Shown here one piece after another: positions 55,493 to 64,000 of a DNA stretch of 64,000 bases. The stretch covers positions 742,272 to 806,271 of the forward strand of contig NZ_CP047089.1 of assembly GCF_009937765.1 (NCBI RefSeq), written 5' to 3'. The notes under the pieces were generated by a model, which saw only the letters and a program-made list of their open reading frames with translations, did no database searches and was not told where the DNA came from. This DNA is from Bacillus pumilus (GTDB lineage: Bacteria; Bacillota; Bacilli; Bacillales; Bacillaceae). The stretch's first letter is position 1, and each line of letters begins with the position of its first letter. The position numbers and the translations under genes were made by a program.

Positions 55493-56641
55493 TTAGTTCA
55501 TTTCAATGGCAGACGCTGGCGTATCGTCTCCCCAAATGGAGTCGTACACAACATCTACAAGACTTGCCCGTGTCACAATGCCTTTTAAATGCCCTTTGGC
55601 ATCGACAACCGGTACATATTTAATACCGCGTATTAAGATTTTCCGAACGGTGTCTCTGAGAAGTGCGCCTTCTTGTACAGTATAGAACTCTGTATTTAGG
55701 ATCTCACCAACGAAAGCCGCTTTTCTGCGATTCGCATCAATTGTTTCAATATCGATATAGCCTTTTAACACACCATTTTCGTCTACTACAAGCAAGGAAT
55801 CGACCCGTTTTTCTCTCATGATGTAGATGGCATCAGTCAATGTTTGTTCGACAGTAATGGTGACTGGTGACGTGTTCATCATTTGTTCTACACGTTCCAT
55901 ATTCGGATTTGATTGAAGCAGGCGTTCTTTTCCAATGAATTCTTCTACGAACTCGTTGGCTGGGTTACGTAAAATATCGTCAGGTGTGCCTACTTGGACA
56001 ATCTTTCCATCTTTTAAAATCACAATTCGATCAGCTAGTTTAATCGCTTCATCCATGTCATGTGTGACGAAGACGATGGTTTTATTTAATGTTTTTTGCA
56101 GTTTCTTAAATTCTTCCTGCAATGTATCTCGTGTAATAGGATCAAGTGCACCAAAAGGTTCGTCCATGAGGATCAGAGGGGGTTCTGCTGCCAGTGCGCG
56201 GAGAACTCCGATACGCTGCTGCTGTCCTCCACTCAGTTCATGAGGATAGCGCTCTAAAAATTCTGGGCCCATGTCGACGAGCTTCAGCAGTTCGCGTGCT
56301 CGTTCGTTCCGTTTTTCTTCCGGCCATTTTAAGAGCTTTGGCACAAGTGAGATGTTTTGCGCGATGGTCATATGGGGAAACAGTCCAATTTGCTGAATCA
56401 CATAACCGATTTCTCTTCTTAATTGAACTGGGTCTTTTTTCATAATATTTTCTCCCTCGATGAAAATGTTTCCTGAGGAAGGTTCGATGAGTCGGTTGAT
56501 CATCTTCATGGTTGTGGTCTTACCACAGCCACTCGGTCCAATAAAACAAATAAATTCTCCTTTTGCTATGTCTAAATCAATATTTTTGACAGCTTTTTTT
56601 CCACCTTTATACGTCTTAGATACATTCTCTAGTTTCAGCAA
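55493..56641 (-). CDS. opuCA: osmoprotectant ABC transporter ATP-binding protein OpuCA
   Basis: 382 residues. I prefer TTG 56641, five bases after GGAGGTG, because the protein then starts LLKLENVSK like B. subtilis OpuCA; an ATG five codons upstream overlaps the ribosome site. Walker A GPSGCGKTTT, signature LSGGQQQRIGVLRAL, Walker B LILMDEPFGALD, H-loop THD. Two CBS domains fill residues ~255-370 (REKRVDSLLVVDENG, GIKYVPVVDAKGHLKGIV) and likely sense ionic strength or a nucleotide. Confidence 0.94.
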   Translation of the reverse strand: MLKLENVSKTYKGGKKAVKNIDLDIAKGEFICFIGPSGCGKTTTMKMINRLIEPSSGNIFIEGENIMKKDPVQLRREIGYVIQQIGLFPHMTIAQNISLVPKLLKWPEEKRNERARELLKLVDMGPEFLERYPHELSGGQQQRIGVLRALAAEPPLILMDEPFGALDPITRDTLQEEFKKLQKTLNKTIVFVTHDMDEAIKLADRIVILKDGKIVQVGTPDDILRNPANEFVEEFIGKERLLQSNPNMERVEQMMNTSPVTITVEQTLTDAIYIMREKRVDSLLVVDENGVLKGYIDIETIDANRRKAAFVGEILNTEFYTVQEGALLRDTVRKILIRGIKYVPVVDAKGHLKGIVTRASLVDVVYDSIWGDDTPASAIEMN

Positions 56642-56706
56642 ATGAGACACCTCCAATTAGTTGGATCTATATATTCAGAAAATTTCCACCTTATTAATTA
56701 TAGTGC

Positions 56707-56729
56707 AAACTTTATAAAATAAAAAGTTT
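56707..56729. promoter_or_regulatory. inverted repeat between opuCA and opcR
   Basis: AAACTTT-9-AAAGTTT in the AT-rich divergent promoter region. The position suits an OpcR operator or part of the opuCA promoter; assignment is inferred. Confidence 0.4.
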
Positions 56730-56898
56730 ATGATGTGTTTATATTGTATAACATATATATAAAATTTTCAGTTAACGCCATAATATCTAAAGATCTCTCC
56801 TTTTTTCTCCAAATTACTAGCAATTACTCAATATTTATTGTTTTCATCAACAAACAGGTATATGATATATTGTGTTACAAATTGTCAGTCGTGAAGGG

Positions 56899-57447
56899 AT
56901 GAAGCGGGGAGTGGACAAGCAAGCGCTAGGCGCCATTCAAAAAGCACAGGATCATTATATTGAAAAAGCTGCAGAGAACATGAATGCCTTTGGTCTTTCT
57001 TCTACAGTGGGTAGAGTGCTTGGTATCATTCACATGAACCGTAAACCAATGACGCTGGAAGAGCTATCAGAGGCGACCGGCATGAGCAAAACGAGGATGA
57101 GTCAAGTCGTTCGAGAAATGCTCGATTTAAATATTGCGGAAAAGGTTTATGAAAAAGGAATACGTAAAGATCTTTATGACGTTGAGCAAGATCAGTACCA
57201 AACGTTTATTTCATTGTTTGCAGCCAATTGGACACGTGTTGTCAGTAAAAACCGTAAAGCACATAAGAAAACGTGCAAGGAATTGCAAGAGTTGCTTGAA
57301 CAGGAAGATTTACCAGAAGAAACAGAGGATAAAATCAATCTGCTTCTGTCAGAAATCAAGGAAAGTCTTGATTACTATGATTGGATTAGCCGCTTAATTG
57401 AGTTCTTTGAAAGTGAAGAAGTGTTTAAGCATGTGCCGAAACCTTAA
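56899..57447 (+). CDS. opcR: GbsR/OpcR-family regulator of opuC
   Basis: About 182 residues, MarR-like winged helix of the GbsR family. Helix-turn-helix MTLEELSEATGMSKTRMSQVVREMLDLNIAEKVYEKGIRKDLY at ~50-95, then a helical dimerisation region. Start uncertain: GTG 56872, ATG 56899 and GTG 56911 are in frame and none has an ideal site. Divergent from opuCA. B. subtilis OpcR represses opuC and is not relieved by choline (known). Confidence 0.85.
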   Translation: MKRGVDKQALGAIQKAQDHYIEKAAENMNAFGLSSTVGRVLGIIHMNRKPMTLEELSEATGMSKTRMSQVVREMLDLNIAEKVYEKGIRKDLYDVEQDQYQTFISLFAANWTRVVSKNRKAHKKTCKELQELLEQEDLPEETEDKINLLLSEIKESLDYYDWISRLIEFFESEEVFKHVPKP

Positions 57448-57496
57448 AAAAAGCTGTTTTATTTTACATCATTGTAGAAAAAAACAGCTTTTTTAT
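57446..57496. terminator. bidirectional terminator, opcR/yvbG
   Basis: AAAAAGCTGTTTT/AAAAACAGCTTTTT stem with a long loop between convergent genes. Confidence 0.8.
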
Positions 57497-57502
57497 ATAC
57501 AC

Positions 57503-58135
57503 TTATGACATAAACATCGGAAACATCCCTTTTAAGCCTGCGCCGATCATTTCAACTGCCACTACAGCCAGAATTAATCCCATCAAACGCGTCACGACAT
57601 TCATCTCTGTTTTCCCCATTTTTCGCATAATAAAACTTGAATAATGAAAGGCATAATACGTCATCGCAAGAACAATGACAATGCCAATTAGAATCGAAAA
57701 CATGTGAAGCATCCCTTGACTTCCGGGGGTTAAACTCATGACTGTCGCGATTGTACCAGGACCAGCGATGATCGGAATGGCGAGCGGCGTAACGGAGATA
57801 TCTGCCTTCTCTTTGCTTTCTGCCTTCTCCTCTGAATGAGGATTTTGGACGTGTGATTCTTTTGCATTCAGCAAATTGTAAGCGATACCAAAAATAAAAA
57901 TACCGCCAGCGATACGAAGTGCATGAATATCGATCCCAAACAATTTGAAAATGAGCCTGCCTGCCAATAAAAAGGCAATCAAAATAATAAAAGAGACCAC
58001 GATGGCTTTTTTGGCTGTCTGGGAGCGCTCTTTCTCTGTATAGCCCTCTGTTAAGGTAATGAAAAGCGGTACGTTTCCAATGGGGTTTGATACAGCAAAT
58101 AATGAGACGACAACATGAATCATAAAGGAAATCAA
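57503..58135 (-). CDS. yvbG: MarC/UPF0056 family membrane protein YvbG
   Basis: 210 residues from TTG 58135, six bases after AAGGAGGG; a longer ATG form would run through the ribosome site. Six helices, with VSNPIGNVPLFITLTEGYT, GGIFIFGIAYNLL, PLAIPIIAGPGTIATVM and TRLMGLILAVVAVEMIGAGLKGMF. The family was once linked to multiple antibiotic resistance, but no function is established. Confidence 0.87.
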   Translation of the reverse strand: MISFMIHVVVSLFAVSNPIGNVPLFITLTEGYTEKERSQTAKKAIVVSFIILIAFLLAGRLIFKLFGIDIHALRIAGGIFIFGIAYNLLNAKESHVQNPHSEEKAESKEKADISVTPLAIPIIAGPGTIATVMSLTPGSQGMLHMFSILIGIVIVLAMTYYAFHYSSFIMRKMGKTEMNVVTRLMGLILAVVAVEMIGAGLKGMFPMFMS

Positions 58136-58252
58136 CAGACACCCTCCTTTTTTCATAGTGTCTGCCATTCTGATGTGAATATTCCCTTGTGATGTTAAAA
58201 CCTGTATATCTTTAACCGATGATAATAGAGGTTTAAAGAAAGGGGTTCACAC

Positions 58253-58717
58253 ATGAAGAAAACAATGACGGTCATTCTTCTTTCTGTAGCAGTTATTGCC
58301 TTAGGTGGCTGGATTGTTTGGCAACAGCAAACCATCGAAAAGGCAGAGAAAACTCATCAACAAGAAAGCAAAACGAGCGATCTGAAGCTCAAGCAGTTAA
58401 CATCAGATCAAACAGATATGAAGCATAAAAACGATGAACAAAAAAAGCGAATAGCCAAGGTCACAAAAAAGCTCAAAAAAGAAAAGAAAGCCTATGAAAA
58501 AGAGGTCAAACAGCGTAAAGCGCTTGAGGTAAAAATCGACCAGCTTCAAAAAGAGCTGGCAGCAGCAAAAGCTACTGCTCAAGCAAATCAGCAGACCACT
58601 CAGTCTACAAGGAAACCAACTGTCAAAAAAGACCCGAATGTCACTCATCATCCTCCCTCACAGTGGGTACAGGACCAATACGATTGGGGCGTGAAACAAG
58701 GGTATATTAAAGAATAG
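58253..58717 (+). CDS. membrane-anchored coiled-coil protein
   Basis: 154 residues. One N-terminal transmembrane anchor (residues ~5-24), a long Lys/Glu/Gln-rich coiled coil (30-105), then a Thr/Pro-rich linker and a small C-terminal motif PPSQWVQDQYDWGVKQGYIKE. The C-terminal piece resembles the start of short S-layer-homology or wall-domain helices but is too short to name. Clear RBS AAAGGGG. It precedes yvbK by 15 bases and is probably co-transcribed with it. Function unknown. Confidence 0.78.
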   Translation: MKKTMTVILLSVAVIALGGWIVWQQQTIEKAEKTHQQESKTSDLKLKQLTSDQTDMKHKNDEQKKRIAKVTKKLKKEKKAYEKEVKQRKALEVKIDQLQKELAAAKATAQANQQTTQSTRKPTVKKDPNVTHHPPSQWVQDQYDWGVKQGYIKE

Positions 58718-58732
58718 AAAGGATGAAAAAAT

Positions 58733-59197
58733 GTGATACAGATTCGACGATTATCTCATGATGAATCTCTCCCAATGGAACTTTTACTATTAGCTGATCC
58801 TTCAAAGGAAAAGGTTCTTGCTTATGTACAATCTGGTTCTTGTTATGCCGCCTTTCATGAAGAGGCTGTGATTGGTGTCTATGTATTGACACCGCTCTCT
58901 CGGCATACAGTGGAAATCATGAATGTTGCGGTAAAGGAGTCATGGCAAGGAAGGGGAATTGGGAAGCAGCTGATCCACCATGCGATCGCTGAAGCGAAAG
59001 TCGCTGGATTTCAATCGATTGAAATTGGCACTGGCAACTCCAGTATTCAGCAGCTCGCACTTTATCAAAAATGTGGTTTTCGTATTGCATCGATCGATCA
59101 CGATTTCTTTCTGAAGCACTATGATGAACCAATTTATGAAAATGGGATTCAGTGTATGGATATGGTACGGCTGTCTCTCACATTTCAAGCAGACTGA
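58733..59197 (+). CDS. yvbK: GNAT acetyltransferase YvbK
   Basis: 154-residue N-acetyltransferase. Acetyl-CoA motif VKESWQGRGIGKQLIHHAI (Q/RxxGxG/A) at ~65-80, substrate motif IGTGNSSIQQLALYQKCGFR after it. GTG 58733 follows AAAGGATG. The substrate is unknown. In B. subtilis yvbK lies next to the eno operon; here a five-gene cassette separates them. Confidence 0.87.
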   Translation: MIQIRRLSHDESLPMELLLLADPSKEKVLAYVQSGSCYAAFHEEAVIGVYVLTPLSRHTVEIMNVAVKESWQGRGIGKQLIHHAIAEAKVAGFQSIEIGTGNSSIQQLALYQKCGFRIASIDHDFFLKHYDEPIYENGIQCMDMVRLSLTFQAD

Positions 59198-59219
59198 TTT
59201 TTTTCAGCCTGCTTTTTTT
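59187..59219 (+). terminator. terminator after yvbK
   Basis: GCAG-CTG/CAG-CTGC hairpin followed by seven T residues; it includes the yvbK stop. Confidence 0.75.
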
Positions 59220-59499
59220 ATGCTCTTCTTTTCTTCATAGCATGAATCACATATTGAATGAAAAAATAAAGCACTGCGCCAGCTAAAAAGCAGACTACGC
59301 ATCCAAAAAGAGTCGCCTCAGAGCTGAACTGATACTCTTCAATTTTCATGATATAAAATGGCATGCCAAACAGCGTTGGACTTGATTCGATTTGATTGAC
59401 CTCTAGCAGCAGTAAAAAGACAGGGGTCATAAACACAGCAAATATATACAGCATCGCAAGTGTTAAGCCGCTAGAAAACGAATGAAATACTTTAATCAT
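59218..59499 (-). CDS. small two-helix membrane protein of the eno-linked cassette
   Basis: 93 residues from ATG 59499 (GAAGGAGAG upstream), overlapping the protease stop. Two hydrophobic segments (about 8-32 and 61-85) around an extracytoplasmic loop, with a basic C-terminal end KKRRA. No family recognised. As the last gene of a peptide-ABC-protease cassette it might be an immunity or accessory protein, but that is inference from position and size only. Confidence 0.72.
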   Translation of the reverse strand: MIKVFHSFSSGLTLAMLYIFAVFMTPVFLLLLEVNQIESSPTLFGMPFYIMKIEEYQFSSEATLFGCVVCFLAGAVLYFFIQYVIHAMKKRRA

Positions 59500-59864
59500 C
59501 TCTTTCTCTCCTTCATCTCTTTTAAACTGGCTGTGATATTTTGTCCGTCTGGGCAAGCTGGATGCAGCATCACAGTGTTCAGTAAAGAAAAAAACAGCAG
59601 CTGATGACTCATCGGATGCTTCCATATCAAAAAAAGCACAATCGAGCTAAGCACCGGAAACAACGGACCTGCAAGCGCCACCATCAGATTAAAGCACGGC
59701 CTGGCAAATGTCTCATGGACGATCGCCACATGCTTCCAATCAATCGTTACCACAAAATCAAAGAGCTGCCTTTTTTCGAGTTTGTTACACCCCATGATCA
59801 TCAGCATATGACCGATTTCATGAATGAGCACAACAGCTAGTAAACTGAGGATCAGCCCGATCAT
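59496..59864 (-). CDS. minimal M50-type membrane zinc protease
   Basis: 122 residues. Three hallmarks of site-2-type proteases occur in the right order: zinc motif HEIGH (15-19) inside a hydrophobic helix, an ALAGPL turn (63-68) and the third-ligand motif N-TVMLHPACPDG (96-107) with Asp106. The protein is about half the length of SpoIVFB or YydH, yet the core appears complete. It overlaps the permease stop by four bases. In peptide cassettes such proteins may cleave the precursor within the membrane (analogy with YydH). Confidence 0.8.
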   Translation of the reverse strand: MIGLILSLLAVVLIHEIGHMLMIMGCNKLEKRQLFDFVVTIDWKHVAIVHETFARPCFNLMVALAGPLFPVLSSIVLFLIWKHPMSHQLLFFSLLNTVMLHPACPDGQNITASLKEMKERKR

Positions 59865-61258
59865 CGCAATATCGGCCTTTTTACCATCACAGCATATATA
59901 CAACTGAAAAAGGCAAATGAACCAAATAGATAAGCGGTGGCAAGAAGAAACATATTAGCTGACAGCCATTGTAATAAAAGCATATCGATGAAGCTGAATA
60001 CAGCAATCATCATCACGATGACAAACAGTTTATTAAAATCACTGATTTTCACGACAAACCCCGTACAGGCTGCCATGACGGTCATGAATAAAATGGACAA
60101 GCTCGCCAAGCCATGACCTTCACTTTCAATACCGATCACCAAATAAGCAAGGCCAATATACATAAAATAAATGAATAAATTGATTGTGTAATAAAATAAA
60201 ATTCTCGACAATATATACGCGCCCTTTGATGTATTTAACATAAAGATAGCCCGTTGATTGAGATGATATTCTCTGCCAATCATCAGCGGAAGCATGATCA
60301 ATATTTCCTTTAACGCAAACTGCACAATAAAGGCATATAGCCATCCAGTTTCTTCCGGTGTAAAAAAAAATGGCAGCCCAACCGTCAAACAAACGAGAAA
60401 GAGGAACAAAATGCCTTGTTCTTTAAAAACGGCTGATCGGATGAAATAGACCATTTCCTGCCGCAAATGCGTCAAAAAGGAAGAGGTCATTCTGATTTTC
60501 TGATAAGAAAATGACTTTATCTCTGTTTTCAACTGCATAAACATTTGATGTACATAGCAAGCTGCTAATCCCTTCACCCATAGCCATCCAGCGCTTAGAA
60601 GGATCACCAGCAACGTCAGATAGACAGCCGGCCATACATGGATCATCTGTACCGCTTTTTGAAAAAGAAGAAATATAAATAATTGAAATCCCGCAAAGCC
60701 GATCGTTTGTAGCAGTAAATGTTCCTTTGTTTTTGATATGAAACGGCTTATACCGATCCTCATCAGCATCCATGAAGAGAGCGTATAAAGTGCCAACATG
60801 CCGCATGTGATGCAAACAACGATGATCCAATACAGAGATGGGGTGACACCGGTGATCAAAAGACCTAATACAAGCGGTAAAAAAAGCAGTCCAGCCATGA
60901 GAAAGCAAAAAAGCACTGGAAAGAAATAGGCACAAAGGACAAATGGTACACTTTGTATCGCACTGTTCAAAAAGTAGAATTGATATTCTTGGCGCTTCAG
61001 TTTATTCCGGGATAACACAATCCCTGCTCCTAATAGTAAGAGCGACATTTTGACAAATTGGGTGTATAGCGCAGCCGGCTCCCTTTCACCTACCTGCATG
61101 TAAAAGCGCAGGCTGATGACAACATATATCGCATAGATGAGCAAGAAAAAAACGGCGGCTGCGAGAAGCTGCAAAGGATACTTTTTTCCAAGCTGCTTTC
61201 CTTTCGTTGTCAGCATGCCCCATTCTATTTTATGAAGAACGTGTCGTGTCCAAATCAT
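59861..61258 (-). CDS. polytopic ABC transporter membrane subunit of the eno-linked cassette
   Basis: 465 residues with about twelve hydrophobic segments and small basic loops. No sequence family is recognised; size and layout are like the SkfF/YydJ-type exporters. The start at ATG 61258 has GAGAGG upstream and overlaps the ATPase gene by 29 bases; ATG 61216 is the alternative. The overlap with the ATPase and with the protease shows one operon. Peptide export or self-protection is a plausible role, not shown. Confidence 0.8.
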   Translation of the reverse strand: MIWTRHVLHKIEWGMLTTKGKQLGKKYPLQLLAAAVFFLLIYAIYVVISLRFYMQVGEREPAALYTQFVKMSLLLLGAGIVLSRNKLKRQEYQFYFLNSAIQSVPFVLCAYFFPVLFCFLMAGLLFLPLVLGLLITGVTPSLYWIIVVCITCGMLALYTLSSWMLMRIGISRFISKTKEHLLLQTIGFAGFQLFIFLLFQKAVQMIHVWPAVYLTLLVILLSAGWLWVKGLAACYVHQMFMQLKTEIKSFSYQKIRMTSSFLTHLRQEMVYFIRSAVFKEQGILFLFLVCLTVGLPFFFTPEETGWLYAFIVQFALKEILIMLPLMIGREYHLNQRAIFMLNTSKGAYILSRILFYYTINLFIYFMYIGLAYLVIGIESEGHGLASLSILFMTVMAACTGFVVKISDFNKLFVIVMMIAVFSFIDMLLLQWLSANMFLLATAYLFGSFAFFSCIYAVMVKRPILR

Positions 61259-62000
61259 TGAGTAACCTCTCCACCTGCATATAGTAATCTCGATTTACTT
61301 CTTTATAAATCTCTTCAAGTGCCTGATGAGGATATGTCTCTTTCGTTTCTTGGCGGGACATATTCAGCTTGATATCACCATTCCTTAAGATCATGAGATG
61401 ATCATATAATGTATCACCAAAGCTCAAATGATGAGTTGATATCAGGATGCCAGCGCCTTGATCTCTCAGCTTCATGAGCACCTTTTTTAAGATGATCATC
61501 ATATCTGGATCAAGTCCGTTCGTTGGCTCGTCAAATACATAATAATCACACGGTCTGAGGAGCTGCGAAATAATCTGTGTTTTCTTTTGATTGCCATGGG
61601 ACAGCTGAGCGATTGGCTGATCCATATACGGACTCAGCTCAAACAAATCGGTAAATGTCTCTTCACGTGTAACATCTTGCTCATGTGGCAGCTGAAGTAA
61701 TTGAAAGTATTCCCTTGGTGTTAAATAATCGAACAATGCATGATCGTCAGGAATATAAGAAACGTGTTTTTTCAAAAGGGAAATATGTGCTGAGGATTGA
61801 AGGTTCAGCTGTTCACCATGTAAGGAAACGTAGCCAGTAAATGGCGTGAGTCCAAACATAGCTTGGATCATGGTTGTCTTTCCTGCCCCATTGTGTCCTA
61901 AAAGAAGCATCGTCTGGCCTTTCTTCACGTTCAGTTGTATATGACGAAGAGAGAAGGTGCGGCTATACGTTTTTTCTTGTAATTGTAATGTCAGCATCAT
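61230..62000 (-). CDS. ABC transporter ATP-binding protein of the eno-linked cassette
   Basis: 256 residues. Walker A LLGHNGAGKTTMIQ (33-46), Q-loop IPDDHALFDYLTPREY, signature LSHGNQKKTQIISQLL, Walker B YYVFDEPTNGLDPDMM and H-loop STHHLSFGDTLYDHL. The LSHGN signature is typical of CcmA-class drug/bacteriocin exporters such as SkfE and YydI. The ATG follows CGGAGG; a second ATG is adjacent (61997). 55 bases after the small peptide gene. Confidence 0.9.
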   Translation of the reverse strand: MMLTLQLQEKTYSRTFSLRHIQLNVKKGQTMLLLGHNGAGKTTMIQAMFGLTPFTGYVSLHGEQLNLQSSAHISLLKKHVSYIPDDHALFDYLTPREYFQLLQLPHEQDVTREETFTDLFELSPYMDQPIAQLSHGNQKKTQIISQLLRPCDYYVFDEPTNGLDPDMMIILKKVLMKLRDQGAGILISTHHLSFGDTLYDHLMILRNGDIKLNMSRQETKETYPHQALEEIYKEVNRDYYMQVERLLNDLDTTRSS

Positions 62001-62055
62001 ATTCCTCCGTTTGTTTCAGATGGAACAGATGACCTTGCATCTGTTCTCATCCGTG

Positions 62056-62325
62056 TTAGAAACCGCATTTGATTTTCACGTACATGCCTAAGAACTTGAA
62101 TTCGCCTAAAAATTTAGAGCCTTTTCCAAAGGTCTTGCATGCCCAAATCAATGCTGCGACTGTCACAATACCTAAAATAGCGGCAAGGACATAAATCCAA
62201 AATGCATTTTTCTGTACGTTCTTAGAAGTTAGAATTCGTTGCTTCCTTTCATCATAAGCCGCCAATAGGTGAAGGACATACATATACACACCTACTGGAA
62301 AACGAAGGCTAAAAGGATTCAGCAT
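62056..62325 (-). CDS. putative secreted/membrane peptide precursor, first gene of the cassette
   Basis: 89 residues from ATG 62325, behind GGGGGTGATGAG. The N-terminal part (1-40) is amphipathic and ends in a basic segment (ERKQRILTSKNVQKN). A strong hydrophobic helix spans 41-62 (FWIYVLAAILGIVTVAALIWA). The C-terminal 27 residues are basic and aromatic, with Cys63 and Cys87 (CKTFGKGSKFLGEF...KIKCGF). This looks like a bacteriocin or signal-peptide precursor in front of its own ABC transporter and membrane protease. No match to a known bacteriocin is recalled. Confidence 0.7.
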   Translation of the reverse strand: MLNPFSLRFPVGVYMYVLHLLAAYDERKQRILTSKNVQKNAFWIYVLAAILGIVTVAALIWACKTFGKGSKFLGEFKFLGMYVKIKCGF

Positions 62326-62527
62326 CTCATCACCCCCTAATATATGTAAAATGATACTATCCCGCATACAGAAAACATAAGTTCATTTCAGATCATATTT
62401 TTAGTCGATTTTTCATGATCTATTGCTTATAAATGGTAAAGCTGTGCGCTTTCCCTCTGACTGAAGGACGATTTTTTACAAAAATAGGATGTGACTATTG
62501 AAACAGCTGCGGAATCTCTATCAACCA
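62326..62527. other. promoter region of the peptide cassette
   Basis: No gene seen between eno's terminator and the peptide gene. It must contain the cassette promoter; AT-rich stretches on the minus strand near 62395-62440 are candidates, without a clear consensus. Confidence 0.4.
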
Positions 62528-62572
62528 AAAAAAAACGCTGCGCCCACTCTAATATAAGAGCGGAACGCAGCG
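62528..62572 (-). terminator. terminator after eno
   Basis: CGCTGCG/CGCAGCG outer stem and CTCT/AGAG inner stem, with nine T residues following on the minus strand. It ends the glycolytic operon transcript. Confidence 0.9.
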
Positions 62573-62583
62573 CGTTGCTGGCA

Positions 62584-63897
<1,314 letters not shown>

Positions 63898-63905
63898 TCA
63901 ATTTG

Positions 63906-64000
63906 TTATTTCTGAATCAATGATGTTCCTGTCATCTCTTTTGGTTTTTCAACACCAAGTAAGTCTAAAAGCGTTGGAGATAGATCGGCTAGAATACCGC
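63906..64000 (-). CDS. gpmI: phosphoglycerate mutase, C-terminal end (5' part outside window)
   Basis: The last 30 codons read [19 protein letters not shown] and end in LIQK, the conserved C-terminus of cofactor-independent phosphoglycerate mutase. Position just before eno supports this. The rest lies past the right edge. Confidence 0.92.
   Translation of the reverse strand, partial: GILADLSPTLLDLLGVEKPKEMTGTSLIQK

Noticed and set aside
57552-58142. 196-codon alternative frame inside yvbG
   Set aside because: Same strand but different frame from a recognisable MarC-family protein; no start signal and no membrane or domain pattern.
60423-60935. 170-codon alternative frame within the cassette permease
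   Set aside because: Shadow of the 465-residue membrane protein, whose hydrophobic pattern and overlaps with both neighbours are coherent.
62056-62325. Lanthipeptide, sactipeptide or epipeptide precursor
   Set aside because: No LanB/C/M, radical-SAM or YcaO enzyme is encoded nearby, so post-translational modification of those kinds is not supported.

Overview
The window is a stretch of a low-to-moderate GC Gram-positive chromosome. Gene content and gene order match the Bacillus subtilis yvr-yvs-yvg-yva-opuC-yvb-eno segment, with the divergence and rearrangements expected of the Bacillus pumilus group (pumilus/safensis/altitudinis). This placement is inferred from remembered gene order and protein similarity, not from a search.

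Layout. 1-6300: a galacturonate catabolic operon on the minus strand (uxaC, a LacI repressor, uxaB, uxaA, then a GH28 polygalacturonase cut by the window edge), with a cre site and a repressor-like palindrome in front. 6300-13130: the YvrG/YvrH two-component system and the ferrichrome uptake genes fhuBGC, divergent from fhuD, with two near-perfect Fur boxes between them. 13130-21750: a lysine-riboswitch-controlled permease, yvsG, the LTA-synthase-like yvgJ, modAB, yvgN and a ROK kinase. 21800-28240: nhaK, yvgT, bdbDC and the cadA efflux ATPase. 28240-31260: a PsaBCA/SitABC-type manganese ABC operon, divergent from cadA, with a CzrA-like palindrome on one side and an MntR-like box on the other. 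31260-37800: a TetR/membrane-protein pair, a GlnK/GlnL-type two-component system, aspA and gltT. 37800-41040: copper homeostasis (csoR, copZ, copA) with two CsoR boxes and a 44-residue membrane protein translationally coupled to copA. 41130-43470: a lipoprotein behind a yybP-ykoY manganese riboswitch, and a membrane GGEEF protein.

43950-46260 is an AT-rich accessory patch that abuts the 3' end of tmRNA. It holds a lipoprotein, decayed coding remnants and an orphan 276-residue protein. 46260-50880 is the conserved ssrA-smpB-rnr-yvaK-secG block. 51060-53100 is a regulator cluster (Abh-like AbrB, XRE, two RghR paralogues, an HxlR protein). 53180-57450 is the OpuC osmoprotectant importer with its OpcR/GbsR-type regulator. 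57500-59200 is yvbG, a coiled-coil protein and yvbK. 62580-64000 is eno and the end of gpmI.

The best candidate for an undescribed system lies between yvbK and eno (59218-62325). It is a five-gene minus-strand cassette: an 89-residue membrane/secreted peptide, an ABC ATPase, a polytopic ABC permease, a minimal M50-type membrane protease with all its hallmark motifs, and a two-helix membrane protein. Its composition recalls the yyd (epipeptide) and skf systems, but it has no radical-SAM enzyme.
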